Position numbers and translations under genes: made by a program | Shown: piece after piece, positions 1 to 7,814 of the stretch | Numbering within the stretch: the stretch's first letter is position 1 | Layout of the letters: every line of letters starts with the position of its first letter | Notes under the pieces: generated by a model | What the model saw: only the letters and a program-made list of their open reading frames with translations | Told to the model about the DNA's origin: nothing | Databases searched by the model: none | Source of the DNA: Bacteroides sp. CAG:770 | GTDB taxonomy: Bacteria > Bacteroidota > Bacteroidia > Bacteroidales > UBA932 | DNA: 17,726 bases | Assembly (NCBI GenBank): GCA_000435075.1 | Contig: FR890649.1 | Coordinates: 1-17,726 of the forward strand | Reading direction: 5' to 3'

Positions 1-228
1 TGCGGCTTTATATCACATCGCAAATTCTTTCCAGTTGTAAGAACTTTCAGTGGGCAGAATGCCTGTCCAAAATAGTTCAAGTTATTTTTTACTCTTACAA
101 ATCCATCATTCTGTTCCTTCAATCATTATTATGTACGGTTCGATACACAATTTGTCCCATTCAGTAAATTCCTTTTGTTAATGAGTGGCGGTCTATATAC
201 CTTCGCATCCGTTAAACAAAATTTATAT
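1..228. other. Left-edge intergenic stretch
   Basis: AT-rich sequence before the first lipoprotein gene. No open frame here starts with a start codon and has a credible length. Frame 3 stays open for about 54 codons from the window edge, but its composition does not look like a protein. I see no clear TTTG / TAnnTTTG promoter pair. It may contain the 3' end of a gene lying outside the window, which cannot be judged. Confidence 0.4.
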
Positions 229-1869
229 ATGTTAAAAACAATTATTCAAACAACGGCTATAGCACTAATCTGCCTAACCACAATTTCCTGCGAAAAGGAA
301 GCACCTATAAAGACACATTCAAATTCAGAACTGGCTGCCGAAACAGAATCATCGTCTCTAGATGATTTTACGGTCATTCTTTCAAAGGCAGTTGCCAAAG
401 ACAAGGATTTGCGTGATTTCATCAAAATGGAGTCTCTTAAACAGTTCGACAAAGACTATGATGTTTTCTACCCTTTCGTAAAAAACAAGAGACTTTCATC
501 CGGAATATCTTTCAGGGAGGCTTTGTTAAAATACACCTCGGAAGACAAATTGGAACAAATTGAAGCAAATTGCCCACTACTGAATATCTTTGTGCCAGAT
601 TGGAGCTGGATAAACGGCTATTCTGCAGATTCGTGGGACACAAACGATGATTTTGTGACTGTCAGCAAGAAAAATGATGGCGACAAACATGTTATTTATT
701 ACAATGGATCTGTCTATGACACTTTGAGAACAGATGGTTTCCCATCTTACCCCGTTTTAATTGTAAAAAATAATGGACGTCTTAAGGTCGCTAATACAAA
801 AACCAAATCTTCTGAGGCGACATACGAATTCACACATGAGGAATTCGACAATACCAATAACGTTCAAACTAAGGCTAACAGAAAGTGGCACTATGACCCT
901 GTACCTCTACCTGTAGAAGGTTGTTCAGACTTCGTCCCTGGAAGCGATATTGATCCGCTCCTTAAAAATGCATATGAAGAGTTCGCTGATAACGCACCAG
1001 AAGATGCTTGTCAGAGAGATTATGTATATTATGGAATGAGCAAGAGTAATACCACACATGGAGTCTTGCGGAATTATATAAGAGAGCGTATCTATCGATT
1101 TAAATTTTCTCCAGCATCATTTAATTTAATTTCAGAACAACCGGAAGACCCTACTTTACACGAGACGGTAGATGTAATTGGAAGAAAGAACTCCTTGGAT
1201 GCAGAGGCTTTGTATAAAATGATATGGACTGAAGGTAGCTTTTCGTTTCAGTTCGATATATTTCTCGGTACAAAAGAAGACAGCAGTTATCTTTCCGAAA
1301 CACGAATATTTTCAGTATTTGCAAAAGATGTCTTTGATCTAAGCCAAGTTCAACGCAAATATAAACATCAGACAGCATTAGAGAGAGGACACTATATTTA
1401 TTATTTCAAATCGGAAGACCTTGTTTCTAAATGGATATATCCAGAGGGGATTGAATTTCTTCCAGAATGGGATATCTCAAAAGAGTCCGACAATATTCAT
1501 ATTATTGTTTCGGAGTTAGATAAATCTGGATCATATTCATACACTCAAAAAGTTACCTATGAATATGCAAATAATTTCAGTGGAAATGGAGATGTGTCTG
1601 GAGGGGAGTCTGGAAAAAAGAAAGGTATTAAGTTGGGGTTTGGTGTCAGTGGTGGAAATTCATCTAAAACCACAAAAGATATTACCTTAACCTATACGAC
1701 CACAAAAGAGAGCGATAAGATGGGAGGTGTGAGTCTTGACTATATTAATAAAATTCTTGAGGAACCGGCCACTGCTACAATCAATGGTAACAATGTATCC
1801 GGTTATACTGTAAGAAGTATTCACAAAGGGGATATAACTATCACTCTTCTTCCTATGGATATTCGGTAA
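229..1869 (+). CDS. Large lipoprotein of unknown function
   Basis: I do not recognise this family. I chose the ATG at 229 rather than the in-frame ATG at 175 because it gives a classic lipoprotein signal: a short Lys-containing start, a hydrophobic core, and a lipobox ending TTIS-Cys at residue 21. The acidic/Lys residues after the Cys (EKEAP) resemble the export tag of surface lipoproteins in Bacteroidota, so display on the outer surface is possible but inferred. The mature part of about 525 residues has no transmembrane segment. It is rich in Asp, Tyr and Ser, with a Gly/Ser/Lys-rich stretch near residues 455-485 (GNGDVSGGESGKKKG) followed by Thr-rich, beta-prone sequence. The next lipoprotein gene follows after 16 bp, so the two are probably cotranscribed and may act together. 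AT content is higher than in the guaB-ostA region, which fits an accessory locus. Confidence 0.85.
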   Translation: MLKTIIQTTAIALICLTTISCEKEAPIKTHSNSELAAETESSSLDDFTVILSKAVAKDKDLRDFIKMESLKQFDKDYDVFYPFVKNKRLSSGISFREALLKYTSEDKLEQIEANCPLLNIFVPDWSWINGYSADSWDTNDDFVTVSKKNDGDKHVIYYNGSVYDTLRTDGFPSYPVLIVKNNGRLKVANTKTKSSEATYEFTHEEFDNTNNVQTKANRKWHYDPVPLPVEGCSDFVPGSDIDPLLKNAYEEFADNAPEDACQRDYVYYGMSKSNTTHGVLRNYIRERIYRFKFSPASFNLISEQPEDPTLHETVDVIGRKNSLDAEALYKMIWTEGSFSFQFDIFLGTKEDSSYLSETRIFSVFAKDVFDLSQVQRKYKHQTALERGHYIYYFKSEDLVSKWIYPEGIEFLPEWDISKESDNIHIIVSELDKSGSYSYTQKVTYEYANNFSGNGDVSGGESGKKKGIKLGFGVSGGNSSKTTKDITLTYTTTKESDKMGGVSLDYINKILEEPATATINGNNVSGYTVRSIHKGDITITLLPMDIR

Positions 1870-1885
1870 ATAACATATAAGGGGA

Positions 1886-2470
1886 ATGAGAATTATATAC
1901 ATATTGTCGAGTTTATTAGTTTTATGCTTGACATCCTGTGCAAAAGAACAACCTGAGAAAAAAGGCTATGATGTCTGCGGTACATATTGCTTAAGCCAAA
2001 TGCGATTTTTTTCTGTAGAACATGTGGACCTTGATGGAGATGGAGAAGAAAGCGAAAATTTTCTTGATGAATTCAGGTATCTTGATGGCTATTCAGAAGA
2101 TCTTTCAACAGCCACAGTTTATAGAAGGCCATTGAACAGGAATCAGATTGTTGCTGATTTTTATATACCTTACCACGATGTAAGACTTGACGGAAACTGC
2201 ATAAAGGACTCGGGTTGTGGATATATGGAATCTTCGCTTATCGGCGAATTGAACGGGGATTACGAAGACTCCCCACTCGTTTTTGTCAATCTTAGCGGAG
2301 TGCCTCCTGAGAATAACATTGGCGCTCGTGGCATTGATAATGCAAATATAAAAGAGTTCGGCGTTTACGGGCAGATGAAGATATATGTATATTGCACGAT
2401 ATATGACTCCGATTTCAATCCTCATAAAGGGACACTGCTGATGCTTTTTATGAAGAACTCAAATAAATAA
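1886..2470 (+). CDS. Small lipoprotein of unknown function with a DxDxDG motif
   Basis: A protein of 194 residues with a lipoprotein signal (hydrophobic core, LTS-Cys at residue 18), so it should be an acylated envelope protein. After the Cys comes AKEQPEKK, then a mature domain starting near residue 28. Residues 48-53 read DLDGDG, a DxDxDG calcium-type loop. The twelfth position is not acidic, so it is not a canonical EF-hand. Four Cys in the mature part (about residues 31, 35, and two in a later NCIKDSGCG segment) could form disulfides. Small Bacteroides lipoproteins with a D-x-(N/D)-x-D-G motif near the N-terminus are common, but I cannot assign a function. A purine-rich AAGGGGA lies just before the ATG. 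It is the second gene of a two-gene unit and is followed by a strong inverted repeat. Confidence 0.8.
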   Translation: MRIIYILSSLLVLCLTSCAKEQPEKKGYDVCGTYCLSQMRFFSVEHVDLDGDGEESENFLDEFRYLDGYSEDLSTATVYRRPLNRNQIVADFYIPYHDVRLDGNCIKDSGCGYMESSLIGELNGDYEDSPLVFVNLSGVPPENNIGARGIDNANIKEFGVYGQMKIYVYCTIYDSDFNPHKGTLLMLFMKNSNK

Positions 2471-2494
2471 TAAGTAATTTTCAGTGGGTCTTTA

Positions 2495-2546
2495 GATAAA
2501 GGTTATCCGTATTAGGGAAAACATTTCCAAACGGATAACCTTTATC
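2495..2546. terminator. 16-bp perfect inverted repeat, probable bidirectional terminator
   Basis: The arms GATAAAGGTTATCCGT (2495-2510) and its exact reverse complement (2531-2546) enclose a 20-nt loop. The loop contains a further 5-bp stem GGAAA / TTTCC (2516-2520, 2524-2528). It lies 24 bp after the lipoprotein stop and in the gap between convergent genes, where a two-way terminator is expected. Confidence 0.75.
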
Positions 2547-2675
2547 ATTATAATTGCATTAATGTGCAAACGGCGGTAGAAACGAAGCCGCACATATATC
2601 AAACCAGTTCTGAGATGGTGTCAAGTATATCAATAAAAAGTCAACCATTGTCATGGGAGGTTCTCTCTAATATCA

Positions 2676-3422
2676 TCATTTGTCCAGCCAATCCCGCAGT
2701 TCAGCAGATTTCCCCCTGCTCAGTGTCAAAGGCAAGTCACATCCCTTGAGTCGAACCAGAAGGCGAGAGTTAAAAAGCATGCTTATGCGTGCTATGGAAT
2801 CGATGTTTGCGATGTACTGTCTGTTTAGCCGGAAAAACATCTTCGGGTCCAGTTCGCTCTCCAACTCGTTCATCGTGAACTGTACAACAATGTTATCTCC
2901 ATCCACCAACTTGACATATACATGGCGTTGGTCAAAATAAAAATACCGAATATCCTTCACATTGACAGGTATCAGTTCCTCACCTTTCCAGATCAATATG
3001 CGTTCCCTGTAAGACCGGAGTTCGCCGATAACATCGCCAATTTTACGCTTGCTTGAAATAGTCTGCCCAGCAATGCTCTCCATTTTCTTAAGCGCCGCTG
3101 AAAGATTTTCTTTTTCGATAGGCTTGAGAAGGTAGTCAATGCCATTATTCTTGAACGCCTTGAGCGCATACTCGTCATAAGCGGTAGTGAATATGACCAT
3201 ACATTCGGGCATCACTACCTGAAATGCGTCGAATACCTCTTGGCCCCGCAGTTTTATATCCGAAAATATCAGGTCATATCCGGAATATTCCGACAGCCTC
3301 GATATGACTTCAGATACGGTAGTCAGAGGCCCATCTATCTCCATGTCCGGCCGGAGTTCCTGAAGCATCCGTCTTAACATCCTGAAACTTATCTCTTCGT
3401 CTTCAATTATCAGTGCTCTCAT
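2676..3422 (-). CDS. LytTR-family response regulator
   Basis: Response regulator of 248 residues: a receiver domain (about 1-115) followed by a LytTR DNA-binding domain (about 140-246). The receiver shows the acidic pair D8/E9, the phospho-acceptor Asp at residue 55 in LIFSDIKL, T80 in FTT, and the K100-P101 pair in YLLKP. The LytTR part has the typical order: IRYFYFDQRHVYVKL, then MNELESELDP, then FFRLNRQYIANIDSI. Its start overlaps the stop of the upstream kinase gene (ATGA), so translation is coupled and the two form a cognate pair. LytTR regulators bind direct repeats upstream of their targets; no target can be named from this window. The gene ends facing the lipoprotein pair. Family assignment is secure, the stimulus is unknown. 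Confidence 0.95.
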   Translation of the reverse strand: MRALIIEDEEISFRMLRRMLQELRPDMEIDGPLTTVSEVISRLSEYSGYDLIFSDIKLRGQEVFDAFQVVMPECMVIFTTAYDEYALKAFKNNGIDYLLKPIEKENLSAALKKMESIAGQTISSKRKIGDVIGELRSYRERILIWKGEELIPVNVKDIRYFYFDQRHVYVKLVDGDNIVVQFTMNELESELDPKMFFRLNRQYIANIDSIARISMLFNSRLLVRLKGCDLPLTLSRGKSAELRDWLDK

Positions 3423-4435
3423 AATGATTGAATTATAGGAAGGTTCACTTCGAAATATCGTCTATCACCCTCTTCGGTTATTCTTATCACCGGCGCCTTG
3501 CTGCACTCTATGGAATATCTCCTTATCAGGTTCTTAAGTCCTACACCTTTACATGAAACGCCGGACACTTGGTCTTGATTATTGTCGAGCATGCTGTTGC
3601 TTACCACAAGCCAGTCTCCTCGCCTGAAAATCCTGAGCTGTAGCGGGTGCTCCGGTGACGGGCTGTTATGCTTGATTGCATTCTCTATCAACAGTTGCAT
3701 GCTCATAGTTAGAATTTTCTCATTGCCGCGACATTCAAGACAGTTGTCACAGAAGTCTATGCTTGATGGGAAGCGGGTCTGCATGACTGACACATACTCC
3801 TTTGCAAATGCCATCGCCTCCGAAATAGAGACAAGGTCTTTCTCAATGCTGCCGATTATATACCGGTATATCTTTGAAATCGACACTGTGAACCGCTTGG
3901 CTCTGTCAGAATCCTCTTCAATCAGCCCGGTCAATATATTGAGGCTGTTTAAAACGAAATGTGGATCCAGTTGAGACTTCAGCATTGCCTTGGTTAATTT
4001 CATATTATCTTCTTGCTGATTAAGTATCATTTGGGTATAGTAGCGGATATTATGGAATTGGGATACCATGCTCGCAACTATGCAAAATATATACATGCTG
4101 CACAGGGATTCGTCTTCTGACGGCTCCTCCCATAAAAGATTAGCCAAGAAAGTCTCATGCAGCAGGGCCAGCATCAGATTAAGTCCAAATGTCAAGACAC
4201 CGTTAAGCGCCAACTTGAAAGGGGTCAATCTGTGCGGAAACCTCCTATTCAGCATCACAGATTCCACGGCCATGCTGGTTAATATGAACACACCGCAGTA
4301 CATGAAATTCTTGAATAACTCAAGAGGACTCCAGTCGAACTTGTCCCGAAGAACCAGAAACCATAGTAGAAGATACAGAAGAAACGTCGATGCTGTCTGT
4401 ATGAGCCATTCTTTAATATATTGTAATGCTTTCAT
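3419..4435 (-). CDS. LytS/YehU-type membrane sensor histidine kinase
   Basis: Autophosphorylating partner of the adjacent LytTR regulator. I use the ATG at 4435 (338 aa). A longer in-frame start at 4513 would add 26 residues. The shorter form puts the first membrane segment close to the N-terminus, has purine-rich AAAAAAGAGA just upstream, and leaves a TAAATTTG box (4450-4457) outside the gene. Numbering from that start, four membrane segments are visible at about 14-29, 43-62, 75-97 and 114-130. The His_kinase domain has LKSQLDPHFVLNSLN with His at about 159, the N-box QLLIENAIKHN with Asn at about 252, and a Gly-rich GVGLKN near 297-302. There is no obvious periplasmic sensor domain, so the signal is probably sensed in the membrane. 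Stop and next start overlap by 4 bp. Confidence 0.93.
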   Translation of the reverse strand: MKALQYIKEWLIQTASTFLLYLLLWFLVLRDKFDWSPLELFKNFMYCGVFILTSMAVESVMLNRRFPHRLTPFKLALNGVLTFGLNLMLALLHETFLANLLWEEPSEDESLCSMYIFCIVASMVSQFHNIRYYTQMILNQQEDNMKLTKAMLKSQLDPHFVLNSLNILTGLIEEDSDRAKRFTVSISKIYRYIIGSIEKDLVSISEAMAFAKEYVSVMQTRFPSSIDFCDNCLECRGNEKILTMSMQLLIENAIKHNSPSPEHPLQLRIFRRGDWLVVSNSMLDNNQDQVSGVSCKGVGLKNLIRRYSIECSKAPVIRITEEGDRRYFEVNLPIIQSL

Positions 4436-4563
4436 GCATCTCTTTTTTGCAAATTTACACAAACTATCAGTAATTGTATCTAATGATAGCTCAAACCTTA
4501 ATTTTATTGTCATATTCCGGACAAATCAGACGAATACAGCATAGATGAAAAAACAACACAAAC

Positions 4564-4595
4564 ATTGTACAATATAAATATTGTTCATACCTTAG
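4564..4595 (+). promoter_or_regulatory. Candidate operator/promoter with three ATTGT half-sites
   Basis: ATTGT (4564-4568), ACAAT (4569-4573) and ATTGT (4580-4584) form two overlapping perfect palindromes: ATTGTACAAT (4564-4573), and ACAATAT-AA-ATATTGT (4569-4584). They sit in the divergent gap between the kinase operon and the HTH gene. A TTG at 4565-4567 and TACCTTAG at 4588-4595 are 20 bp apart and weakly resemble the -33 and -7 boxes. The palindromes would therefore lie inside the HTH gene's own promoter, as expected for autorepression. That reading is inference. Confidence 0.45.
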
Positions 4596-4610
4596 TAGAA
4601 ACAACAACCC

Positions 4611-4994
4611 ATGAGCAAGGCAACTGAATTTTTGAACAATCACCAATCTGCAACACCTTCAAAATGGAGGGAATCGGCAGAATGGAGGAGAGAGAATGAG
4701 AAATGGCTGAAGTATGCCAGATTCATTACGATGAAAACTATGCAGGCTATGGATAGGCAAGGTGTCACCCAGTCCGTACTGGCAGAGCGGATGGGATGCA
4801 GCCAACAATATGTTTCAAACCTGCTCAAAGGCAGTTCAAATATGACTTTGGAAACAATAGCACGCATAGAAACAGCACTCAACATTGACCTCATCGGGGC
4901 AGCATTGAGCAGCCCAGTCGCCGGATATGAGACAAGGGCAGGGCAGGCGCGGTGTCTGAACGATGGGGAGGACGTTACATATGGCACAAAATAA
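4611..4994 (+). CDS. Small XRE/Cro-type helix-turn-helix protein
   Basis: A protein of 127 residues with a classic HTH of the XRE/HTH_3 class at about 53-90: TQSVLAERMGCSQQYVSNLL, then KGSSNMTLETIARIETAL. A basic and aromatic N-terminal segment (residues 15-45, several Trp/Arg/Glu) precedes it, and the last 25 residues look disordered. The layout matches solitary HTH proteins that resemble HigA antitoxins. No toxin-like partner gene lies on either side: upstream is the divergent kinase, downstream the convergent ostA-like gene. I therefore call it a stand-alone transcription regulator. The palindromes 27-47 bp upstream are its likely binding site. DNA binding is well supported; the targets are inference. 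Confidence 0.85.
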   Translation: MSKATEFLNNHQSATPSKWRESAEWRRENEKWLKYARFITMKTMQAMDRQGVTQSVLAERMGCSQQYVSNLLKGSSNMTLETIARIETALNIDLIGAALSSPVAGYETRAGQARCLNDGEDVTYGTK

Positions 4995-5037
4995 TCAATC
5001 CTTAACAACCCCCATGGAAACGGCTGCTAAGGATTGA
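4995..5037. terminator. Stem-loop terminator between convergent genes
   Basis: TCAATCCTTA (4995-5004) pairs perfectly with TAAGGATTGA (5028-5037), 10 bp, with a 23-nt loop. On the + strand it is followed by the T-rich ATTTTATTC. It begins at the stop of the HTH gene and ends 4 bp from the stop of the ostA-like gene, so it probably serves both. Confidence 0.65.
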
Positions 5038-5040
5038 ATT

Positions 5041-7812
5041 TTATTCAATGTTATCGGTTTCCTCTATAGGAGGGACCTTTTCGGACATGGAATTATCTAC
5101 TGCTACGTCATCGAGAGAAGACTTAAGGTCAGTCGCCCGCAAAGGGACATTGAGAGGATCCTTCTCCTTCTTGGAATTATCTTTCTTTTTGTCAGAAAGG
5201 GCTTTCTTTTCCGAAAGTCGGGCCTTGCGCTTGTCTTCGCGCTCTTTCCGCTTGGCAAAAGAAGCCTTATACTTATCCAGACGGGCATTTTCTTTCCGTT
5301 CACGGGCTTCGGCAGCGAGAATTTCCTTGAGTTTCTTCGCACGAAGTTTGGCAGCTTTCTTATCCGCGGCCGCCTTGGCTTTTGCTGCATCCAGACTATC
5401 CAGGCGGGCCCACTTGGCCTCACGGGCTGCTATCTTGGCTGCTCGAAGAGAATCACGCTGAGCCTTCTTAAGGGCGGCGGGATCCGTCACGGCAGCATTG
5501 ACAATAGACGAATCGGGTGACATTGACAATAAATCGGCCCCGGCCTTTGTGGAGTCCGCGAGAGCAGGAACTGCTGAAGAGGAATCCGCCGGTGACATTG
5601 ACAATGAATAGACAGAGGCAGAATCGCGGGCGACTGTCAATGAATCCTGCGCGGACTTTGCCTGGGCGGCAGCACTTCTGCGAGCCTTCGCCTCTGACTT
5701 GGCAAGCCTTCCCCGCTCGATTTCCTTCATGACGCCCGGAATATAACCCGGATAATATTTGTCGGTATAAGTGAACGTCGTTCTCGGACGTGACGCGTAA
5801 TAATCTCTTTCTGAAGCCCTTAATGAAAGCGGTGTTATGCTTTCACGACCTGCGGGACGCCTCTCGGGATCCCAGTTGAAACCCTTGAGGACACGGTCAT
5901 CCTTAGACATCTGAGCGACAGGATAGGCATCATTCTTGGCAGACTCGAAATAATAGACCTTGTCCAAGTCTCCATCCTTGAACTGGGCATAAAGCATCTT
6001 CGCAGCACTCTTGTTGACCGTCGCATAGACACTATCTTCAGGAATGTAGAAAATGGCATTGGCCTCACCAAGCGCATCGAAGCGGGTCAGGCCGCCCTTC
6101 TCATCAAAGTAAGCCAACATCTCGGTCGCACGAATCTGGTCGAAACACAGCGAATCCTCCTGCACCACGATAAACGCATTGGACATCAGACTGGCCTTTT
6201 GAAGGGAACTGCCCTTGATAACGGCATAAAGACTATCCGAAGAATACTGTCTGTTGGTCTCATTCCAGACAACAGGTTTCTGATACATCCGCACTAGAGA
6301 ATCCAGGTCATTATACTCCAGAGAATCGCAAGCGAACTGAATATCAGACTTATACATCTTCACATTTCTGATTGCAGTGATGAAATTCAGCTTAGTGGAA
6401 TCCTTAGGGGCCGCAAGGCTGTCCGCCTGGACACCGACAGAATCCGCGAGTTCTTTCAATGACTCTGAAGTCAATGCCGTAGAATCTGCCGGAGCACTTC
6501 CAAGGCTGTCCGCAGCCGCCGGGGCCTCTACCGCAAGCGTATCTTTCTGTGCAGCAACTTCTTCAGCCTGCTTAGGCTGTTCAGATTCCTTAGCGGCATC
6601 GGCCTGCTTGGCCTTGTCGGAAGAGCCTGCCGGCTTTGCAGTCGCATTGTCATTGACCTTACCCTTTCCTTGGTTCTTCTGCTGCGGTCTCGGTCTGTTC
6701 GGATCTTCCTCCGCGGCCTTTGCCGCAGCTTCGGCAGCCTCCTTCGCAGCCTTCTGACGGTAATTCTGGACCGCATCGACAGAAAGATCCTTGAGACGCG
6801 ACTCGGCCGCCTTCTTCAGGCCGTCCTCGATCTCGAACATCATCCGTGTCCTGGCAATGAGGGTATCCGCCCCGAAATAAACCGTGTCCGGCGCGGCATT
6901 TTCTTCCTTGACAATGCCAATGACAGCAGGTTTTCTGGACAGGACTATCTGAGACAGCGTGTCGGTGTAATAAATCTTGCCGGCCAATGCTGACACGTCA
7001 CGCGTCGTGTCGATCACCTGGGCATTGCCGAGCATCTCGATATTCCCGCTGGCCCTGTAATAGAACAGCGAATCAGACCACCCTTCCTGGGTATCGCTCA
7101 TGCCATGTACATTCTTCCTGAACAAGAAAATTTCCCTGTTCCTGTCATACCAGCCGGCATTTGCAGAAAGCATGTTGTCTTCGCTCCAAGTATCTGTATT
7201 ATAGCCGAATGTGGCCATATTACGATTCGCGTCGTAGATGATGGACGATGACTTCACGAAAATAGAATCAGTGAACATATTCACATCATCGGTAAAAGTG
7301 AAAGTCTTCAGTTTGGAGTCGTAAGTACCTGTACGGCTTTCTACTATCTGGCCATCCTTATCCCTCATCGAACCGCCGTTGAAGAAGACGGCAACACTGT
7401 CCCTCGTGTTATAATCCAGATATTCAGTTCGCAGGACATTTCTGTCCTTGTCCTCCAACTGCACCAGCGACCCCCTGAATTCGGCAAGGTCGCGATCGAC
7501 ATAGTAAGTGAGTTTGTCACCTGTCAGAACAGTCTGGTCCTGAAGAATCTTGACATTCTTGATGGCATATATCTCATTCGAAGAAACATTCCACAAAGCC
7601 GTATCGCAAATCAGATACGTGTCATTGTGCAGGAACCTGGCAGGTCCGGTCACCTTACGGTAATTCAGGCCGTTCTTTTCGATGAGTTCCATGGACTGGG
7701 CACTGAGCAGACGTACAAGAGAATCCACCTGACTGCCTTTTTCCTGGGCAGACAGGCGGAATATAGCTGACAGAAATATCAATACTGTTATGAGACTTCT
7801 GCGGAAATTCAT
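5041..7812 (-). CDS. OstA/LptA-like envelope protein with long low-complexity regions
   Basis: Periplasmic protein of the OstA family, which moves lipopolysaccharide to the outer membrane (LptA/LptD-N beta-jellyroll). A signal peptide ends at LSA-Q near residue 22. OstA-like beta repeats run through about 45-330, with recurring units such as GPARFLHNDTYLICDTALW, VLTGDKLTYYVDRD and MLSANAGWYDRN. They resume at about 475-640 (IRNVKMYKSDIQFACDSLEY and SDSLYAVIKGSSLQKASLMS). Between them is an Ala/Lys/Glu/Ser-rich insert (354-472). Residues 698-890 are a highly charged Ala/Lys/Arg-rich, probably helical tail. At 923 aa it is several times the length of classic LptA. It starts 2 bp after the surA-like stop, so it is the last gene of the guaB operon. 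The OstA assignment is firm; the role of the insert and tail is unknown. Confidence 0.88.
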   Translation of the reverse strand: MNFRRSLITVLIFLSAIFRLSAQEKGSQVDSLVRLLSAQSMELIEKNGLNYRKVTGPARFLHNDTYLICDTALWNVSSNEIYAIKNVKILQDQTVLTGDKLTYYVDRDLAEFRGSLVQLEDKDRNVLRTEYLDYNTRDSVAVFFNGGSMRDKDGQIVESRTGTYDSKLKTFTFTDDVNMFTDSIFVKSSSIIYDANRNMATFGYNTDTWSEDNMLSANAGWYDRNREIFLFRKNVHGMSDTQEGWSDSLFYYRASGNIEMLGNAQVIDTTRDVSALAGKIYYTDTLSQIVLSRKPAVIGIVKEENAAPDTVYFGADTLIARTRMMFEIEDGLKKAAESRLKDLSVDAVQNYRQKAAKEAAEAAAKAAEEDPNRPRPQQKNQGKGKVNDNATAKPAGSSDKAKQADAAKESEQPKQAEEVAAQKDTLAVEAPAAADSLGSAPADSTALTSESLKELADSVGVQADSLAAPKDSTKLNFITAIRNVKMYKSDIQFACDSLEYNDLDSLVRMYQKPVVWNETNRQYSSDSLYAVIKGSSLQKASLMSNAFIVVQEDSLCFDQIRATEMLAYFDEKGGLTRFDALGEANAIFYIPEDSVYATVNKSAAKMLYAQFKDGDLDKVYYFESAKNDAYPVAQMSKDDRVLKGFNWDPERRPAGRESITPLSLRASERDYYASRPRTTFTYTDKYYPGYIPGVMKEIERGRLAKSEAKARRSAAAQAKSAQDSLTVARDSASVYSLSMSPADSSSAVPALADSTKAGADLLSMSPDSSIVNAAVTDPAALKKAQRDSLRAAKIAAREAKWARLDSLDAAKAKAAADKKAAKLRAKKLKEILAAEARERKENARLDKYKASFAKRKEREDKRKARLSEKKALSDKKKDNSKKEKDPLNVPLRATDLKSSLDDVAVDNSMSEKVPPIEETDNIE

Positions 7813-7814
7813 GA

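Noticed and set aside
175..228. Longer start of the first lipoprotein
   Set aside because: It would push the lipobox Cys to about residue 39, too far for a signal peptidase II signal.
4611..4994. HTH protein as the antitoxin of a toxin-antitoxin pair
   Set aside because: No small toxin-like gene lies on either side; both neighbours point the other way and belong to other functions.
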